From contig NZ_JAHFVK010000001.1 in assembly GCF_018599195.1 (NCBI RefSeq), positions 1,736,001 to 1,800,000 of the forward strand: a stretch of DNA of 64,000 nucleotides, given 5' to 3'. The notes under the pieces are model-generated. The model worked only from the letters and a program-made list of their open reading frames with translations, was not told the origin of the DNA and searched no databases. Below, piece by piece: positions 60,871 to 64,000 of the stretch; position 1 is the first letter of the stretch; the number at the start of each line of letters is the position of its first letter. This DNA comes from Croceibacterium selenioxidans (GTDB taxonomy: Bacteria; Pseudomonadota; Alphaproteobacteria; Sphingomonadales; Sphingomonadaceae). Made by a program: the position numbers and the translations under genes.

Positions 60871-62982
60871 TTGAACCGACTGGCGCCGCTGGCGCTGGCC
60901 GCCACCGCCGCGTTGCTGGTCAGCGCCTGCAGCAAGTCAGAGCCTGAGGCCGGCAATGTCACCGAGACGCGTCTGCTCGCGGCCGAAGACAACGGCGATG
61001 ACTGGCTCAGCCACGGCCGCACGTATTCGGAACAGCGCTACAGCCCGCTCGAGGACATCAATGACGGCAACGTCAAGGACCTGAGCCTCGCCTGGGCGGT
61101 CGAACTCGACACGAACCGCGGGCAGGAAGCGACGCCGGTGGTGGTCGATGGCGTGATGTACATCTCCACCGCCTGGTCGAAGGTCATGGCCGTCGATGCG
61201 ACGAACGGCAAAGTGCTGTGGCAGTACGACCCGCAGCCCATCGGCGCCAAAGGGGCCCACGCCTGTTGTGACGTGGTCAACCGCGGCGTTGCGGTGTGGG
61301 AAGGCAAGGTCTTCGTCGGCACTATCGACGGCCGCTTGGTTGCGCTTGACGCCAAGACTGGTGGCGAGTTGTGGGACATCGTCACGGTCGACCAGAGCAA
61401 GCCCTACACCATCACTGGCGCGCCGCGCGTGGTGCGCGGGAAGGTCCTGATCGGCAACAGCGGCGCCGAACTGGGCGTGCGCGGTTACATCTCAGCTTAC
61501 GACGCTAAGACCGGCAAGCTCGTCTGGCGCTTCTACACCGTGCCCGGCAACCCGGCGGACGGCCCCGACGGTGCAGCCTCGGACGCCGCCTTCGCCAAAT
61601 TCGCCGGTAAGACCTGGTACGGCAAATGGTGGGAGATGGGCGGCGGCGGAACCGTGTGGGATTCGATCGTCTACGATCCCGAATTCAACCAGTTGATCAT
61701 CGGCGTCGGCAACGGCAGCCCGTGGAACTACCGCGCCCGCAGCGACGGTAAGGGTGACAACCTGTTCCTCAGCTCGATCCTGGCGCTCGATCCCGACACG
61801 GGCGCCTACAAATGGCACTATCAGGTCAATCCCGCCGAGACTTGGGACTTCACCGCCACCCAGCAGATCACCCTCGCCGACCTCACCATCGACGGCAAGG
61901 TCCGCAAGGTCGCGATGCAGGCGCCGAAGAACGGGTTTTTCTACGTCCTCGATCGGTCGAACGGTAAGCTGATCAGCGCCGAGGCTTATGCGCCGCAGAA
62001 CTGGGCTGAGCGGATAGACCTCGTGACCGGACGCCCGGTCGAGCGGCCTGAGGCCCGCTTCGCCGATGCGCCTCACCTGACATACCCGAGCGGCATCGGC
62101 GCGCATGCTTGGATGCCGATGAGCTATTCGCCCAAGACCGGGCTAGTCTATATCCCGGCAATGCACGTGCCGCTCTCCTATGGAGACGACGTGAACTATA
62201 CCCGGCACATCGGACGCTGGAATACCGGCGTCAGCTTCCTCGCCCCGCCCGAGGGTTCCGTGCCCGGCGCGACAGCCCTTGAGCGTCGGGCGGCACTCGC
62301 AGCGACGAACAAGGGTATGCTGGTGGCCTGGGATCCCGTGGCGCAGAAGGCGCGCTGGACCATTGAGCAGCCCTGGCCGTGGAATGGCGGCACGCTCGCC
62401 ACCGCCGGTAATCTGCTGTTCCAGGGTGATCCCTACGGCATCTTCCGCGCCCGAGCTGCCGATACCGGCAAGGAGCTGTGGTCGTTCGATTCCCAGCGGG
62501 GGATCATGGCAGGCCCAGTGAGCTTCCGCGCAGGAGGCGAGCAATACGTCGCCGTGCTCGCAGGTTACGGCGGCTCGATGGGAATGGCCACCGCGAGCGA
62601 ATGGATGCGTCGCCCGCCGCCCAACGGCGTGCTGCTGGCGTTCAAGATCGGCGGCAAAGGCAAGCTCGCCAAACTGCCGCCGGTGGAGCAAGCGCCCTTC
62701 GTCACCAGCAGCGAGACCTTCACCGCGGCCCAGCTGGCCGAAGGCGAGGCCCAGTATTTCGGCTTCTGCACGATCTGCCACAACGGGCCGGTGAACCCCG
62801 ATCTGCTGCGCTCGCAGATCGCCACCAGTGCCGACGCCTGGCGGACGGTGGTGATGGACGGAGCTCTGTCCGACAACGGCATGATCAGTTTCAAGCCGTG
62901 GCTCAAGCCAGAGCAGGCAGAGGCGATCCGCGCCTATGTGCTTACCCAAGCGAAGTTGCAGGCGGCCGCCGAAGGAAAATAG
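60871..62982 (+). CDS. PQQ-dependent quinohaemoprotein alcohol dehydrogenase
   Basis: About 703 residues. The TTG at 60871 is chosen (GGAGAG six bases before); it opens NRLAPLALAATAALLVSAC with a lipobox Cys20. An ATG at 60856 is also in frame. Eight-blade PQQ propeller: adjacent Cys pair in AHACCDVVNRG, Trp-docking repeats such as DAKTGKLVWRFYTVPG, and the PQQ-disc motif LDPDTGAYKWHYQ. A C-terminal cytochrome c domain has CTICH. It oxidises primary alcohols in the periplasm and passes electrons to a cytochrome. Confidence 0.93.
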   Translation: MNRLAPLALAATAALLVSACSKSEPEAGNVTETRLLAAEDNGDDWLSHGRTYSEQRYSPLEDINDGNVKDLSLAWAVELDTNRGQEATPVVVDGVMYISTAWSKVMAVDATNGKVLWQYDPQPIGAKGAHACCDVVNRGVAVWEGKVFVGTIDGRLVALDAKTGGELWDIVTVDQSKPYTITGAPRVVRGKVLIGNSGAELGVRGYISAYDAKTGKLVWRFYTVPGNPADGPDGAASDAAFAKFAGKTWYGKWWEMGGGGTVWDSIVYDPEFNQLIIGVGNGSPWNYRARSDGKGDNLFLSSILALDPDTGAYKWHYQVNPAETWDFTATQQITLADLTIDGKVRKVAMQAPKNGFFYVLDRSNGKLISAEAYAPQNWAERIDLVTGRPVERPEARFADAPHLTYPSGIGAHAWMPMSYSPKTGLVYIPAMHVPLSYGDDVNYTRHIGRWNTGVSFLAPPEGSVPGATALERRAALAATNKGMLVAWDPVAQKARWTIEQPWPWNGGTLATAGNLLFQGDPYGIFRARAADTGKELWSFDSQRGIMAGPVSFRAGGEQYVAVLAGYGGSMGMATASEWMRRPPPNGVLLAFKIGGKGKLAKLPPVEQAPFVTSSETFTAAQLAEGEAQYFGFCTICHNGPVNPDLLRSQIATSADAWRTVVMDGALSDNGMISFKPWLKPEQAEAIRAYVLTQAKLQAAAEGK

Positions 62983-63077
62983 TTAGCTTCTCAACTATTC
63001 AGAACTGAACCAATTGCTTCGACGGGGAGGATTGGGTAGGTCTTCCCCATAACGAGAGGCTTGGGAGACGACATTCG

Positions 63078-64000
63078 ATGCGCAAGACGATGGCCCTGTT
63101 GCTGGGCGCGACCCTCATGGTGTCCGCTGCCCACGCCCAGTCGGATGCGGTCAAGGTCGACCCGGCCGATTGGCCACGTTACGCGCGCGACTTGGGCGGC
63201 ACGCGCTATTCGCCGCTCGACCAGATCAATACCGGTAATGTCGATGAGCTCGATCAGGCCTGGTCGTTCCGCATGCGGCCCGAAGGCGGGGCCGGGCTTC
63301 TCGGCGGCGCCGTGCCGATCGTCATCGATGGGGTGATGTACCTCACTATCGGCAACGGCGTGGTGGCGCTTGAGGCGCACACGGGTAAGGAAGTCTGGCG
63401 GCACAAGGTCAGCGGGCTGGTCCGCCGTGGTGTCACCTGGTGGCCCGGCGATGGGACGCTCAAGCCACGCATCTTCTACAACGACGGGACCAAGATCACC
63501 GCGCTCGATGCCGCGACCGGAGCGGTCGACGCCAGCTTCGGCACCGAGGGCTCTATCACCATCGAAGGCACGCCCTACGGCTACCCGCCGACGATCTACA
63601 AGAACGTCATGGTGATCGGCGCCAGCACCGCCGAAATGCCCCGCGGCCCGAGCGGCAACAGCCGCGCCTATGACGCGCGCACCGGCAAGAAGCTGTGGGA
63701 ATTCAACACCGTGCCCCAGCCGGGCGAAGTCGGGCACGACAGCTGGCTCGACGATGGCTGGAAGGAACGTTCAGGCACCAACATGTGGATCTGGTACACC
63801 ACCGCCGATCCCGACACCGACACGATCTACATGACGATCGGCAGCCCCTCGCCCAACTATTACGGCGGGGATCGGCCGGGCAACAACCTGTTCGGCAACT
63901 CGCTGGTGGCGGTCGATGCGCAGACCGGCAAGTACAAGTGGCACTTCCAGACGATCCACCACGACTTGTGGGACTGGGACCTCCCCGCCCCGCCGGTAAT
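63078..64000 (+). CDS. PQQ-dependent dehydrogenase (GDH-like), partial
   Basis: Open to the right edge (307 codons visible). GGGAGA precedes the ATG at 63078. Signal peptide (MALLLGATLMVSAAHAQ), then WPRYARDLGGTRYSPLDQI, RRGVTWW (membrane-free glucose-dehydrogenase style, no adjacent Cys pair), AVDAQTGKYKWHFQTIHHDL and WDWDLPAPP. This resembles quinoprotein sugar/polyol dehydrogenases rather than the preceding alcohol type. It lies 95 bases after the first, so the two may be co-expressed. The C-terminal part is not seen. Confidence 0.88.
   Translation, partial: MRKTMALLLGATLMVSAAHAQSDAVKVDPADWPRYARDLGGTRYSPLDQINTGNVDELDQAWSFRMRPEGGAGLLGGAVPIVIDGVMYLTIGNGVVALEAHTGKEVWRHKVSGLVRRGVTWWPGDGTLKPRIFYNDGTKITALDAATGAVDASFGTEGSITIEGTPYGYPPTIYKNVMVIGASTAEMPRGPSGNSRAYDARTGKKLWEFNTVPQPGEVGHDSWLDDGWKERSGTNMWIWYTTADPDTDTIYMTIGSPSPNYYGGDRPGNNLFGNSLVAVDAQTGKYKWHFQTIHHDLWDWDLPAPPV

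Overview
The window looks like chromosomal DNA of an alphaproteobacterium, most likely Sphingomonadales (Sphingomonadaceae or Erythrobacteraceae). The evidence is high G+C content, two large TonB-dependent receptors, family signatures typical of the group (DUF2794, an HdaA-type DnaA paralog, a LigE-type glutathione transferase), and a circularly permuted two-piece tmRNA gene whose tag reads ANDNEALALAA. Genus-level placement is inference. No phage, insertion sequence, CRISPR array or tRNA gene was recognised.

Layout. 1-8.1 kb is an envelope and signalling region: a BASS-type transporter cut by the left edge, two tandem DUF202 membrane proteins (the first with a nine-fold RT heptad), a beta-barrel protein, a soluble HisKA_3 sensor kinase, an Arg/Gln/Asn repeat protein coupled to a DUF2092 protein, a NarL-type response regulator and wrbA. 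8.1-14.6 kb is a co-oriented locus of TonB receptor, Rrf2 regulator, YezD-like protein and TonB receptor, with a long palindrome upstream of yezD. 14.8-20.6 kb carries purC, an M16 protease, a secreted protein and purS-purQ. 20.6-31.6 kb has a GGDEF-EAL protein, glmS, a VapBC module and glmU (so UDP-GlcNAc synthesis is split by a toxin-antitoxin pair), then gph, an OmpW-like protein, DUF2794, cysE, hdaA and an HMA-like protein.

31.7-42.9 kb is housekeeping: purM and a purN-YjbR fusion, an atypical Asp/Glu racemase homologue, ndk, holC-pepA, and the classic lptD-surA-pdxA-rsmA series. 43.2-52.2 kb holds a CPA2 cation/proton antiporter, malate synthase G, an M20 hydrolase-astA-astB operon (arginine succinyltransferase pathway) and a Tat-exported L,D-transpeptidase-like protein. 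The ~620-base stretch after it is not empty: it contains the permuted ssrA gene on the minus strand and a palindromic intergenic repeat.

52.8-64 kb contains mscL, a lemA-TPM-TPM cluster, a Nudix hydrolase and ketopantoate-reductase-like pair, a translationally coupled trio (LigE-like beta-etherase, 2-hydroxyacid dehydrogenase, GLYK-type glycerate kinase), a DUF4239-like membrane protein, and two PQQ-dependent dehydrogenases, the second cut by the right edge. The metabolic themes are purine synthesis, UDP-GlcNAc and outer-membrane biogenesis, arginine/glyoxylate catabolism, and periplasmic alcohol or sugar oxidation. The least explained elements are the coupled LigE/glycerate operon, the RT-heptad DUF202 pair, and the Rrf2/YezD/TonB-receptor locus.
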